Shown in pieces: positions 21,104 through 31,462 of a stretch of DNA of 64,000 nucleotides (the stretch's first letter is position 1; the number at the start of each line of letters is the position of its first letter). The DNA is from Ceratothoa steindachneri. Taxonomy: Eukaryota > Arthropoda > Malacostraca > Isopoda > Cymothoidae. Under the pieces are notes generated by a model that saw nothing but the letters and a program-made list of their open reading frames with translations, ran no database searches and was not told the DNA's origin. The stretch covers positions 144,951,521-145,015,520 of the forward strand of contig OZ018329.1 of assembly GCA_963969495.1 (NCBI GenBank). The letters run 5' to 3'. The position numbers and the translations under genes were made by a program.

Positions 21104-21802
21104 TTATAAATGAGTAGTTTTCCGTGATTTACGCTTATACTGTAAATTAATTTCACGACTCAGCCCCCAAATATAGTCTACCATCAGATATCAGCGTTCA
21201 AAGTCTAGTAAATTATGTTGAAAGCGCCTGCCATGCTCTTCAGAGTACGCTCCCATGTTCTCCTTAAATTTATCATGATGAGCGTTAAGAATATGGACTT
21301 TCAGCGACATCCTGCAACCCATCTTGCCGTAGTTTCTCACCAAGATCTCAACAAGCTCTACATAGTTTTCGGCTTTGTGATTACCTAGGAAACCCAGAAC
21401 CACTGCGATAAAGCTGTCCCACTCTGCTTTTTCCTACCTGCTGAGCTTCTGAGGGAAACTCCTTGCACTTGATGATCTTTTTTATTTCTGGAGTGACGAA
21501 GAACTCGGCTTCCACCTTTGCCGCAGATAGCTTAGGAAAGAAATCTTGGAGATACTTAAAAGCTGAGAATACTTATCTAGAGCTCTGACGAATTGTTTAA
21601 TAAGGCTCAATTTCATGTGCACAGGAGCAAATAGTACTTTTCGGGGGTCCAACAAAGGTTCCCATTTGATGATGTTTCTCACCACACGGTATACCTGCAA
21701 TCCCAAACAAGGACACTTGGTAAAGCTGCGTTGAAGACCCATCAATAAGGCCACCATTTTGAAGTATCCGATAACCTCCCAACCGTACTCTTCAAATTTC
21801 AA
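21104..21802 (-). pseudogene. Uncharacterised conserved protein family, copy 2, truncated by LTR insertion
   Basis: Minus strand. Starting at the edge of the element B LTR (21802) it reads LKFEEYGWEVIGYFKMVALLMGLQ, then WEPLLDPRKVLFAPVHMKLSL and QFVRALDK. After a frame change it continues at 21403-21191 with FLGNHKAENYVELVEILVRNYG, MSLKVHILNAHHDKF and YSEEHGRRFQHNL, then VDYIWGL and a basic RKSRKTTHL ending at 21104-21106. Copy 1 has the same segments in the same order (PLVDRDKIL..HIKLGL; ARNYKELVTT). The N-terminal part is missing because the LTR element inserted within the coding region. I did not find the displaced N-terminus beyond 28212. Function unknown. Confidence 0.7.
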
Positions 21803-22750
21803 TGTATCAAAGATAAGAGAGAGAGAAATAAAAAAAAATATGCGCGCTGCCGTGCCTTCACTGGAGAGATAGACAACAGAGTTCTCGTCGACCATTTTTG
21901 TCTGCGCTAATGTCAGTGCAAAATTATGGCACGCAGTGGTGGCATGAAAGCCGGCCATCGCCGAAAGCCGGGACAAGTTTAAGAGCCCAAAAGGTCCCAT
22001 TTGGTGTCGGACAAAGTTTTATCTCACCGACCTAGGAACCTTCTCGCAATCGTGCTAATGGGGTGAGACTACTCTCGCCTCCCGATGCATCGGACCTTGG
22101 AACCCTCCCCTTCGAACGGAGGAGCGAAAACCCCATTCGACCCCATTATGAATACTGCGGTGCCAGAGTTAGAAGGCAGTATCCCCCGCCTGCCCTCTAC
22201 CCGTCAATACCTGCTATTTGCGTCCCGTCGCAGAACTCCTCAAGCTCTGGGAAATCTCGATTAATTCGCGTGAGTCTACACCGTACACATTCCATTCGCT
22301 CCTCAAACGCAACCCGCCCAGTCTCGATTCGTGTTCTAACTCAAAGCAAGATCTAAGCTCATCCTATAATAGTCATTATCAAGAGTCTATTATTTGAAAT
22401 TTGCGCCAAGGCAAGGATTTTTCCCTCGGACCAAATCTCCGAGCTAACAGCAACGCGCATCTCTCCTGTCCAAGTGCTCTCTCTCTACTACGCACCCCAC
22501 CAGTGTAAGACACCATCGTCAGCTTCGGATACGCTCAAGGTCATTTGAGCGACCGTTGGTCAATATTGGTCGTTTGTTTGTACGGCGACCGTCGTTGTCA
22601 AATGCTCCCCGCCCCGTATTTTAGCCACTGAGACTCGTGTACGCCTAATGTGTATATAGCTTGTTTTAAAACCCTTTTTAACCTTGTAAAACCATATTAA
22701 TTTGCATATTGGTAAAGTTATTTTTGAAACCGTTTTTCTATTGTCCCGGA
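21803..22750 (+). repeat. 5' LTR of element B
   Basis: Begins TGTATCAAAGATAAGAGAG and is clearly related over most of its length to 27514-28212. Shared blocks include GGTGGCATGAAAGCC, AGACTACTCTCGCCT, TATGAATACTGCGG and AACAGCAACGCGCA. A GTGTATATAGC TATA-like site lies near 22650. The right end is not sharply defined. A possible but unconvincing primer site (GGCGACTATTTGGTC) starts near 22762. Confidence 0.8.
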
Positions 22751-23099
22751 ACCTCCTAAATAGGCGACTATTTGGTCAACCCACATTCAGTTAATTTTCA
22801 CTCTGCTTGTATTATAAATCTTCCACGCACATAGCCGTCATCGAGCTCGGCGGAGAAATGCAGAAAGGGTTAGCTTGACCCTATTCTAAGAAATATAGTA
22901 ATATCTATTATAAATTAAACGGGTGTCATGTTATTGGGCTTAATCTTGGTCAATCAATTGATTTAAATTTGATCAATCTATTGGCTAACCTTGGTTAAAT
23001 TGTTAATTATCGACTAATTATGGTACCGTTTCTGGAGTTTAAAAGGTGAAAAAAAACATTGCATACCTATTTGCGAAGTGTATTTGTTCCCGTTCCCAT

Positions 23100-23130
23100 T
23101 TTTTTTTTTTGGGGGGGGGGGGGGCGGGGG
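23100..23130 (+). repeat. Poly(T)-poly(G) homopolymer run
   Basis: About eleven T followed by a G-run broken by one C, inside the gag leader of element B. The length is likely to be unreliable in the assembly. Confidence 0.9.
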
Positions 23131-23489
23131 TGAGAATTGATTGTCAAGTGACCGTGTTTAACTATTAATTTTATTCCCGACGGAATTGAATTCTTGTCCT
23201 TCAAGGCCCTATCTCTTACTGTAAGTTGAAGGTATGGTCAAAATAGTATTATTCTTCGTATTGCTGTGCTAGGAGTACTGTAACTCTCGTCTAGATCACA
23301 GTGAAATCTCGACCGCAAATGCTCTCTCCCGAGTGTTTCGCCACCCCCCCCTTTTGTTATTCGTGTTTTCGTTTGTTTATCCAAACCATTCATACTCCTG
23401 CTCGTGGGTAAATGAATCCATAATTCCGCCATATTCATTGACGTGTATTAATTTAATTCGTGTTATTGTGCCTATCGTGTAAAACCAGG

Positions 23490-24645
23490 AGCATGTCGCC
23501 GTTTGAAAATTGCAAAGCCCAAGGTGAGTCACTCCGTCTCAATAGCAAAGATCTGATAGCCTACATCCAGTAAGGACAAAGAAGAGAAAGAGCCGGAGGG
23601 AGGGACATAGAAGAAAGAGAAAAGGAACGAGAAGAAAGAGAGAGAATTCGCTCTCACGAAATGAAAATGAGCAGACTCAGGAAGGAGAGGCTCTACATAT
23701 ACTCAAGTTCTAGACTAAACGCACCACAGTCTCTGAACATAAAACTCCCCGTCTTTAAAGAAGCGAAGACTTCGGGTCTTATCTCGCTCACTCCGATAAG
23801 ATCTTCGAGGTGAACCAGTAAGACATCGAGACCGATGGCGTATCACAATTATTGCCCCGGTTGAGCTCCCAACTGAGGGATATTTTTTCTCCCTCCCATC
23901 AGAGGCAATCTTTGATTACTCATCGTTAAAAGTCCAGTTGCTCGCCGCTTACAACATAACCCCGGATTTCAACCGAGCTAAATTTAGGCACTGTCGCATT
24001 CAACTAAACCAGACATTCCGACATTTTAGCTACTCCCTACAGCCTAATTTTAATTTTTGGATTGACGCGTCCAAGGTGTCTCATGAATACGACACCCTGA
24101 TTGATTTCGTCTTCAAGGAATAATTTCTTGCGTCGCCCTCTTCGGAAATCAGATCCTTAGTGAAAGACCAGAGGTGCCGTACTCTCAAAGAAGGCATCTA
24201 AGATACAGACCTCTACACGGCTAGCCACAACTTATATCGGAAGGAAGGGAAGAAATAAGATCCCCATCTCCTAAATCGAAAACAGGCAAGAACAAATTTC
24301 TTCCTAATAATGGGAATAAGATCGTTAAGGTAATTGGACCCGCTAAACCCAAACCTCTCTTCTCGTCAGACTACCGTGATATTAAGCCCTTTACTCTCAA
24401 TCCCCCTGCTTCGTCGCTCCCCAGGAGGACCATTGTGTGCTATTCCTGTGGAGTTCTGGGTAACGCGAGGTCAAACTGCCCTCAAACCTCGCAATTTAGA
24501 ACCACCCCTCCTTCTCACCAGGTACACCAGGTCAGTGCCACTTCTACGCCCACAATGTCGTAAAATGAAGCTCCGTCTTCTTCAAACCCGCCGAATAATG
24601 CTGGCCACCAGGTAAACTTTTTTTTCGATAAAAGTACACCCTGGA
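23490..24645 (+). pseudogene. gag of element B (capsid and zinc knuckle), broken
   Basis: From ATG at about 23492 the frame reads MSPFENCKAQGESLRLNSKD, followed by a stop and a highly charged Glu/Arg region. 23938-24123 is the capsid-like helical core (AAYNITPDFNRAKFRHCR, YDTLIDFVFKE) and continues past a stop (SSEIRSLVKDQRCRTLKEGI). In a third frame from about 24304 the nucleocapsid region ends in CYSCGVLGNARSNC, a CCHC knuckle with His replaced by Asn. The charged N-terminus plus SCAN-like capsid plus single knuckle is the gag layout I expect for Gmr1-like elements. At least three frame changes or stops make it non-functional. Confidence 0.65.
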
Positions 24646-24659
24646 CCCGATAATTTGAA

Positions 24660-24816
24660 ACTGGAGCAGTGAATGGGTGCCGGATCTTCATGCTAGTCCG
24701 TTATAAAGGGTGCAGTTGCATTGTTGTATCCGATGAACTACTCGCCCCTGTGGCTCTATACCACGATAAGTTTGCCGTAGTGAGTGATTACTTGAGGCGT
24801 GCCAATAAATTCGCCC
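24660..24816 (+). pseudogene. Protease remnant of element B, upstream part
   Basis: One frame reads VNGCRIFMLVRYKGCSCIVV and then VSDYLRRANKFAH. It has the position and shape of a retropepsin whose catalytic Asp-Thr-Gly has degenerated to Tyr-Lys-Gly. The text matches the start of element A (NYLRSANRF at about 62-90) and continues after the L2 insertion at 26513 with VHCFIECAYFTGWAKTM. Confidence 0.5.
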
Positions 24817-24820
24817 ATTG

Positions 24821-26508
24821 ATGAAACCTATCAATTTGGTTTCAAGTCAGGCCACTCAACAGAAACCGCCTTTCTCAATGTGTCTGATTGCTTACGAAGA
24901 GCCGCGGACAGAAGTTGTGCCTCCAACCTCGTTCTACTCGACTTCTCCTCTGCCTTCGATACTATTGACCATACCGTCCTACTTGATCGTCTCCACTCTT
25001 TCCTGGGCATATCAGGCACCTTGCTTGACTGGTTCCGCTCTTACCTCTCGTCTCGTACCCAATCCGTTGTGATTGACGCCGTTTCATCCGACTCTACCCC
25101 TATTCGCTTTGGAGTGCCACAAGGCTCTGTCCTTGGTCCTCTACTATTTCGTATCTACCTTCTCCCTCTTAGATCCCTTCTCCGTATTCTCGGTCTATCC
25201 TTCCACCTATATGCTGATGAAACTCAAATTTTCGTTTCCTCATCCGAAGAGCCGCGGACAGGGGTTGTGCCTCCATCCTCGTTCTACTTGACCTCTCCTC
25301 TGTCTTCGATACTATTGACCATACCGTCCTACTTGATCGTCTCCACTCTTTCCTGGGCATATCAGGCACCTTGCTTGACTGGTTCCGCTCTTACCTCTCG
25401 TCTCGTACCCAATCCAATGTGATTGACGACGTTTCATCCGACTCTACCCCTATTCGCTTTGGAGTGCCACAAGGCTCTTTCCTTGGTCCTCTACTATTTC
25501 GTATCTACCTTCTCCCTCTTAGTTCCCTTCTCCGTATTCTCGGTCTATCCTTCCACCTATATGCTGATGACACTCAAATTTTCGTTTCCTCATCCCCCAT
25601 GTCTCCTGCCTACTCTATCCTGGCTGCCTACTCCTCCATTTCTGACTGGCTCTCTACCAACTTCTCAGGCTTAATCACTCCAAAACTGAGGTCCTCCTCG
25701 TCGGCACCCCTGCTTTTGTCAAAAAATCTAAATCTCTCTTTCCCTCGCTTACTCTGGGCGGTAATACTATCATTTTCTCTGACTGCGTTAGGAATCTGGG
25801 TGTTGTTTTTGATGAGCATCTCTCCTTTAATCCTCATATCCGTAATGTCAGCAATTCCTCTCTATGTTTTCTTTGTATCTTCTCTCGCATTTGCTCTCAC
25901 TTTGATCGCCACAGACTTGAGACTGCTGTTCATGCCTTCATCTCCTCACGCATTGACTACTGTAACTCTCTGCTTGTGAATCTGCTATCCTCCTCTCTCC
26001 GCCCCCTTCAAATTGTACAGAACTCTGCCGCCCGGCTTCTCCTCCGTCACCCTCGCTTCTCTCTCTCGAAACCCTAGCTGCATGAACTGCACTGGCTCCC
26101 TGTCAGATCCCGCACTCACTTCAAGATACTTCTCTCCACATTTAAGGCCCTAAACAACAAGGCTACGTCTTACCTCTCTTCTGCCCTCTCGCCACGCCAT
26201 GTCCTTCGGGCCCTCCGGTCATCACATGCACCTCTTTTGAATATTCCCCGTTCATCTCTCTGCTCAATGGGGGACTGCTCCTTCTCAATCTGAGCCCCTG
26301 GGTTGTGGAATGCTCTTCCTGCTGAAATCAGGTCTTCTCCCTCTCTTACCACATTTAAGCGTCTCCTGAAAACGCATCTTTTCAGTATTGCCTTCTCCTC
26401 TTCTTGAATTTCCATTAAATTTCCATTCTCATCTCAGCACAACATGCGCTCTGGAAAGGCCTCAGGCCTTGAAGAGCGCAATACAAAAGACTTATTATTA
26501 TTATTATT
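24821..26508 (+). mobile_element. L2-clade LINE fragment, 5'-truncated, inserted in element B
   Basis: A 1.69-kb 5'-truncated non-LTR element. RT motifs run from FGFKSGHSTETAF through LVLLDFSSAFDTIDHTVLL, LLDWFRSYLSSRTQ, VPQGSVLGPLLF and YADETQIFVS (the first Asp of the usual YADD box is kept, the second is Glu). A copy of the same segment with YADDTQIFVS follows because of a tandem duplication. The C-terminal part (RNLGVVFDEHLSF, RIDYCNSLL, ELHWLPV) is readable in several frames to about 26405. The 3' end is a TTATTATTATT run, typical of L2. A 4-bp ATTG lies on both sides (24817-24820 and 26509-26512), and the host protease sequence resumes at once. Confidence 0.88.
24895..25594 (+). repeat. 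350-bp tandem duplication inside the L2 RT
   Basis: 24895-25244 and 25245-25594 are near-identical and start CGAAGAGCCGCGGACAG. The join lies after TTTCCTCATC. Because 350 is not a multiple of three, the second unit is read in another frame, so RT is frameshifted at the junction. A few substitutions separate the units. Confidence 0.95.
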
Positions 26509-26512
26509 ATTG

Positions 26513-27195
26513 TTCACTGCTTCATTGAGTGCGCGTATTTTACTGGTTGGGCTAAAACCATGGCAACCCCCATCAAGTTTTGCTCTGTACTAATTGGTCA
26601 GTCCCCCAGGTTTCTTCCGCCCCGTGGCTGAATCTGTTACTACCCGTTTCCGCGCGAAGAAGAAAATGAAAGCCCCTACCCATCTGGAACCCCCGTGTCC
26701 CCCCCAATTCCAGAGTGCGATGACCCATGACGTTGCCAAAAGCCAGAAAGAATGTGATTTTCTTCGTCCATTTTGGTCCAAAACACATAACAAAACACGT
26801 GAAACCGCCAGATGGAATAAGGTAATTTCCTTCATCGCCAAAGACGACCTCCTCTATCGAGTGTGCACCAAGGAAAATGACACTATGTGTATCCCGCTCC
26901 TATGTCTCTCCAATAACAGCGAAAGATTCCCCATTGCTTACTCAAGCAGGAAATTACTCGCGTGCGAGATAAATTATGCGGTAATTGAGAGAGAAGCCCT
27001 CGCTATCATTTGCGTATCCGTAAATCTAGAATGCACTTAGTAGGCAAGGAATCTTCAGTGGAAACGGACCACAAACGGTCGGTTGATACGTTGGAGCTTG
27101 TTTCTCCAGGAATTCCAATTCCGCATTCTGTTTGTAAAACGCACCGTTAAATGAATCGCTGATAGTTTAAGTATAAACCCCTTAGATCTTTTTCC
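26513..27195 (+). pseudogene. Deleted pol of element B: protease tail, linker and RNase H without IN or RT
   Basis: After the L2 insertion the protease tail resumes (VHCFIECAYFTGWAKTM, IKFCSVLIGQSP). The linker VAESVTTRFRAKKK follows, then WNKVISFIAKDDLLYRV, the segment that precedes the integrase zinc finger in element A. At about 26890 it jumps straight to RNase H (FPIAYSSRKLL, NYAVIEREALAII, then ETDHKRSV in a shifted frame). Integrase and RT are absent, a deletion of roughly two kilobases relative to element A. That the flanking pieces occur in this order supports an original PR-IN-RT-RH arrangement. Confidence 0.75.
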
Positions 27196-27513
27196 AAACT
27201 AATTCCGAGCCATTTCCTTTTTTGATCCATGTATTAATTTTTGTTCCTAAAATAACTTTGTATATTCAACCATATAATAATGGTATCATAGAGAAAAACT
27301 TATCCTTCGGCAACCATGTGGTATCATTATATAACCTTGTGTATATATATGGTGCATCCCCACTCGCTCCACTATTTTGTACTTTGACTCCATTTTGTAA
27401 ATATCCTAGGTATTCTCAAACCTTATCCGCTATTGTCATGCGACTTTAATTTATATTTCCCCCCCATTAATCATTTTCAGATGTCACTTCTTCCCCGGAA
27501 GTTCCATCTTGGG

Positions 27514-28212
27514 ATGTCAGAGATCAGCGAGAGAGAGAGAGAGAAAGATAAAGAAGATACCAGCTGCTGGGCTTTCAATGGAGAGAGAAACAACAGACAT
27601 ATGATCAACCCTTTTTGTCTGCTCTAATGGAAGTGCGAAATCATGAGACGCTGTGGTGGCATGAAAGCCCTCCATCGCAGAAAGTTTGAGAGCCCAAAAG
27701 ATAAAATCTGGAGTCAGACAAAGTTTCGCATCTCCGACTTAGGAACCTTCTCACGATCATACTAATAGAGCGAGACTACTCTCGCCTGTCGATACGTCGG
27801 AACTTGAAACCCTGCCTTTCGGACGAAGGGGGGAAATCCCCGTTCGACCCCACTATGAATACTGCGGCACCAGAGTTGTAAGGCAGTATCCGCCCCCTGC
27901 CCGCCCCGTAAGTATCATCTGCCTGCTCTTCCGGCAATATCCACTTATTTAGGTCCCGTTGGACTCTACACAATTCTCTCAGAATCCCTCAAGCTCGATT
28001 ATTTCGCGTGAGTCTAACCCGTACTCGTTCTACCCGCTCCTCATACGCAACGCGCCCAGTCTCGATTGGCGATCTAACTCCAAAGCAAGATCTATGTTTA
28101 GCCCGTAATACTCATTGTCAAGAGAGTATTATTTGAATTTTGTGCCAAAGGAAAGATTACTCCCTCGGACAAAATCTCCGAGGTAACAGCAACGCGCAAC
28201 ACTCTTGTGCGA
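27514..28212 (+). repeat. 3' LTR of element B, truncated at its 3' end
   Basis: Starts TGTCAGAGATCAGCG after a CCCGGAAGTTCCATCTTGGGA stretch. Similarity to the 5' LTR ends around GCGCAACACTCTTG (28200-28212), although the 5' LTR continues for about 250 more bases. The two LTRs are considerably diverged, suggesting an old insertion. Confidence 0.8.
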
Positions 28213-28329
28213 GCAATGAATTAATTCTTAAAAGAATTGCCAAATTGTCATCTTGTTAAGAAAATGACTTATTGACAAACTAAAAAATAATAAATTCTCA
28301 CTTTACATATACAATAAGTAATAACAGAT

Positions 28330-29395
28330 CAGTGTTTATGGCATACGTCCGTTTCCTAGATGATGTCTGCGAACTTTGTGAAGAAATGTATTCTCTATTT
28401 TTTAGAGTATAAATTCGTGGGTTGACGAAAAAGAATAGCATGTTAAAGTAGGCATCATGTGTAACAGATGGTGCTCTATCCATGGGTAGTGAAGATAAGA
28501 AACTTATTGCTTACTTAAAATGTTAGCCCTTATATCCTTACAATACATTCTATTCTACACCATCATCAATATTTTGCTAAAAGTATTAGTGAAGCTCTTG
28601 TGTCACTGACAAAAGTTATTTAACCGGTTCATAAAATAAAATATCTCAGCGAATATGACGAAATTTTTCAATTGTCTTGCATTGATAGCGAATATAAGCA
28701 CATAAGCCGTATTCTGTATACAAAAAGCCGCTGGCTTACAAAAGTAAACTGCGTGGCAAGATTTATAAACCTATTTGTTATGGTAGTTAACTTCCTTGAA
28801 AAAGAAGGTGAAGAAGATTTGGTAAGGAAATAAAAGAAAATAAAAGTGGCATCCATGTTTGGCATGGATTTTCGAAAGTTTAATGAAGTTTCACTCCAGC
28901 TTTTCAGTAAATACTGTACGATGCTAGCTTGCAAGCTTGTTCTAGGGTTTTTCAAATCAATATAAAAAGCAGCATTTTAATAGCATGGCCGAGTTAACAG
29001 AAGTAATAAAACATCTTCCAAACAAAACTAATAAAAATGTGCAGAATATTTATTGAAATAGAAGGAAAAAAATTATGCGATTTTTCGATTTATTTCATTC
29101 GAAGTTCAGCCATGGAATCTGTTAATGAAAATATAGAAGAGATTATTCAACTAAAATGCAATTATGAAGGCAAAAAAAATTTAAAAGAGGTAGAATAAGT
29201 GTATCCAAACATGTGGTCTCAAATATCGAAAACACTGTTATGCTTTCTAACATCGTACTTGGCTGATGTGGATTTAGTGCAGTCAATAAAATTGTGACAA
29301 AAGAAAGATGTAGAATTGATATATGCCTGTGAGGAGACATAATGTTAAACTTACGAATTTAACTCCAGATGTTAGAAACAAAGCATCAAAACACC
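28330..29395 (+). pseudogene. hAT/ZBED-type transposase-derived C-terminal region, decayed
   Basis: Plus-strand pieces in several frames follow the order of ZBED5/SCAND3-like proteins, which derive from hAT transposases. They are ASCVTDGALSMGSEDKKLIAYL near 28448-28518 (a DGA motif), ILYTKSRWLTKVNCVARFIN near 28704 (compare the family's LHTEVRWLSKG), VASMFGMDFRKFNEVSLQLF near 28850, EEIIQLKCNYEG near 29137, and CFLTSYLADVDLVQS (the dimerisation segment, compare TTYLCE) followed by LTNLTPDVRNKASKHQ near 29340-29395. Stops are frequent. No terminal repeats were found, so it may be a domesticated-gene retrocopy or a dead transposon. Confidence 0.65.
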
Positions 29396-30120
29396 AAAGT
29401 AATTCAATTATCCTTAATAAGTTAACAAAAATATGAATTTCAAGGACAGTTTTCAGCTTAATTATACTTAAACATTTTTGTGCTTCTAGCTTGAAGACAC
29501 ACCTTTTAATATGTGTTTTGGCAAGTTGGTAAAGTATTGGGCGATTTCTTTAAAAAATAATGGAAAATGGTGATAGTATGAAAAGGGTTGAAGCCCTTCT
29601 CTTGACAGTGAATATTCATTGCATTTCGCTTTTAGATTTTAGATGTCCCACTGGAGTAATTGATAGAAGGTTTAAAAAGGTGGGACTAACAATAACGATT
29701 TCTTGCTGATTAATCGCTGTGGTAGGGGCGCTGGAGCCATCACCTTCCTTACCCCCAAAAGGGATTAGGGGAAAATTGAGATTAAGATTGAGTTTATGTA
29801 TCTACTGATTGTATTCGGCGCGTAAGAAATGGTCGTAATGTAATCATTGTTGTCATCAATGTTCTTTGTGGAACGCATATCAATGCTCCTTTGTTTCTTC
29901 TATTGTTTCCGATTTGGATGCAGGGCATCCTGAATGTAAAGACGTCTCCATCCCACATATACCCCCCCACCCAAATATGGACACCGGAGTGGGTACAATG
30001 GAGCGCATGAATTGATGATTCTTCTTTCATAACTTCACTGTTGGATAAGAAACTACAAAAGACGACGGGAATCGGGTTCGAAGAGATAAGTGTAAGGAAT
30101 AGTAGGAAATTGTGCTAATA
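29396..30120. other. Spacer, no gene
   Basis: AT-rich sequence without recognisable coding segments. It ends with the TA dinucleotide (30119-30120) at the border of the mariner-like element. Confidence 0.4.
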
Positions 30121-31462
30121 CAGGGTGGCCCCTTCCCCTCCAAAATGGGCCTGCACACACTTTTGTGATAGATCCTTCATTCATTCACTAATCACCTTTA
30201 TTTTGCAGGACATGACAGAAGCAGCGACTGTGAACACAAATAGATCTCATTGAAACTCCAGCAAAGAATATACTGCGTCAAACATTACTAAGACAGGTTC
30301 GTTCAAGAAAGTGCAGAACACTCGTGCATCAGTTCAAATGTAAAAAATCCACCCCAGCCCAAGAGCAGAAATAAGAACTAAGTGGACCACTTCGAGAACA
30401 GTGGACAACCTTAATGCAGCCAGTAACAACCGTCCAAGCAATTCAGAACGCCCCAGGAAGTGTATAGCTGAGCTGGTTGCGAGCGTGAGAGTCAGTTAAG
30501 CAGAGTCTAAAACGCTTTGTGCGCAAGCGAAGTCATTCCCTCCGTATATCCCGTGAGACTTGCAGGAAAGTGCTAGCAATGGATGTAAAGGACTACCCAT
30601 TGAGAATACAGCCGAAGTAGACCGTTACAGCAGAGAAAGGCTATGGCAGTCAAGACACTGGAGAAGATTCAGGAGACCCCAACTTTCCTTAACCTCCTTT
30701 GGACCTCAAATGAAGCTCACTTCCATCTAGAAGGAAAATTAACTGGAAGGTAAATGTCTTCTGGGGAACCTTCAGACCAAATGAGGTAGCTACCATGCCC
30801 CTATACTCCCCTAATTGTACGGTATTTGACTGCAATCTCAGCCAGAGGCATCATTGGACCATTCTTCTTCGAGGAATCTGGCGCGACAGTTATAGTCGCA
30901 AAGGAGTGGTAGGTTGAGGGCCTCAAAACCTTTAAGAGGGAGCTGCAGACCTTGTTCCCGTCGCTTATGGAGAGCTTATGGTTCCAGCAAGATGGCGCAA
31001 GCTCTCACACCTCATTTCTGTTTCTAGATTGGCTGAAAGAGAACTTCGGTGGCCGTGTGATCAGTCTCAAGACTGATTTTGAGTGGGCACCTAATAGCTC
31101 AGACCTTAGCCCCCAAGATTCTTTCTCTGGGGCTACCTTAAAGACAGAGTGTACGCAGGGAGACCCAGGAAGATCACATACTCAAGGAAGCCATCAGGAA
31201 GGAGGTCAGATCCATTAGTCAGTTGGTTTGTAAGGGCGTCATGGACAACTTTGTGCTGCACCTCAAGAAATGCACAGAGCTAAATGGAGGTCATCTCGAA
31301 CACGTGCTCTAGAATAAAAAAGAAAAGTCTAAAGAGTCTCATGTTTTGATATGATGTTTTATAAACACAATAAACTAGTTATCACCAAAGTTTCATTCAA
31401 TCCTTGCATAAAATTCAGAAATGAGGCCTAACGAAAGGAGGCCCGTTTTTTTAATGGCCCTG
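30121..31462 (+). mobile_element. Tc1/mariner-superfamily element with TIRs and TA target duplication
   Basis: The left end CAGGGTGGCCCC..AAAATGGGCCT and the reverse complement of the right end CAGGGCCATTAAAAAAACGGGCCT are imperfect terminal inverted repeats. Each is bounded by TA (30119-30120 and 31463-31464), the target duplication of this superfamily. The 1342-bp length is right for a single transposase gene. The transposase inside is decayed (separate entry). Confidence 0.8.
30300..31310 (+). pseudogene. Tc1/mariner-type DDE transposase, decayed
   Basis: The best-preserved part is 30952-31218, with LWFQQDGASSHTS (second catalytic Asp) and FEWAPNSSDLSPQD (third Asp region), followed in another frame by a LKDRVYAG-like segment. 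Upstream, SNEAHFHLEGK near 30707 corresponds to the first catalytic position, with Asp replaced by Asn. A stop at 30913-30915 and other breaks separate the pieces. The protein would cut and reinsert elements at TA sites. A polyadenylation-like AATAAAAAAG lies just after the coding end at 31313. Confidence 0.8.

Larger units (their letters stand above)
21803..28212 (+). mobile_element. Ty3/Gypsy retrotransposon B, Gmr1-like, with internal deletion and nested L2 LINE
   Basis: Matching LTRs at 21803-~22750 and 27514-28212 flank a gag (23490-24640), a protease split by an L2 insertion (24660-24816 and 26513-26590), the PR-IN linker (26590-26890) and then, without integrase or most of RT, RNase H (26900-27190). 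The linker and RNase H resemble those of element A, so this is a related family with the same gene order. A deletion removed integrase and the polymerase. The element sits inside copy 2 of the unnamed family. The 3' LTR lacks its last ~250 bases. Confidence 0.85.

Noticed and set aside
22755..22780. Primer-binding site of element B
   Set aside because: GGCGACTATTTGGTC resembles an Arg-type primer site only in its first bases, and the LTR end is not defined.
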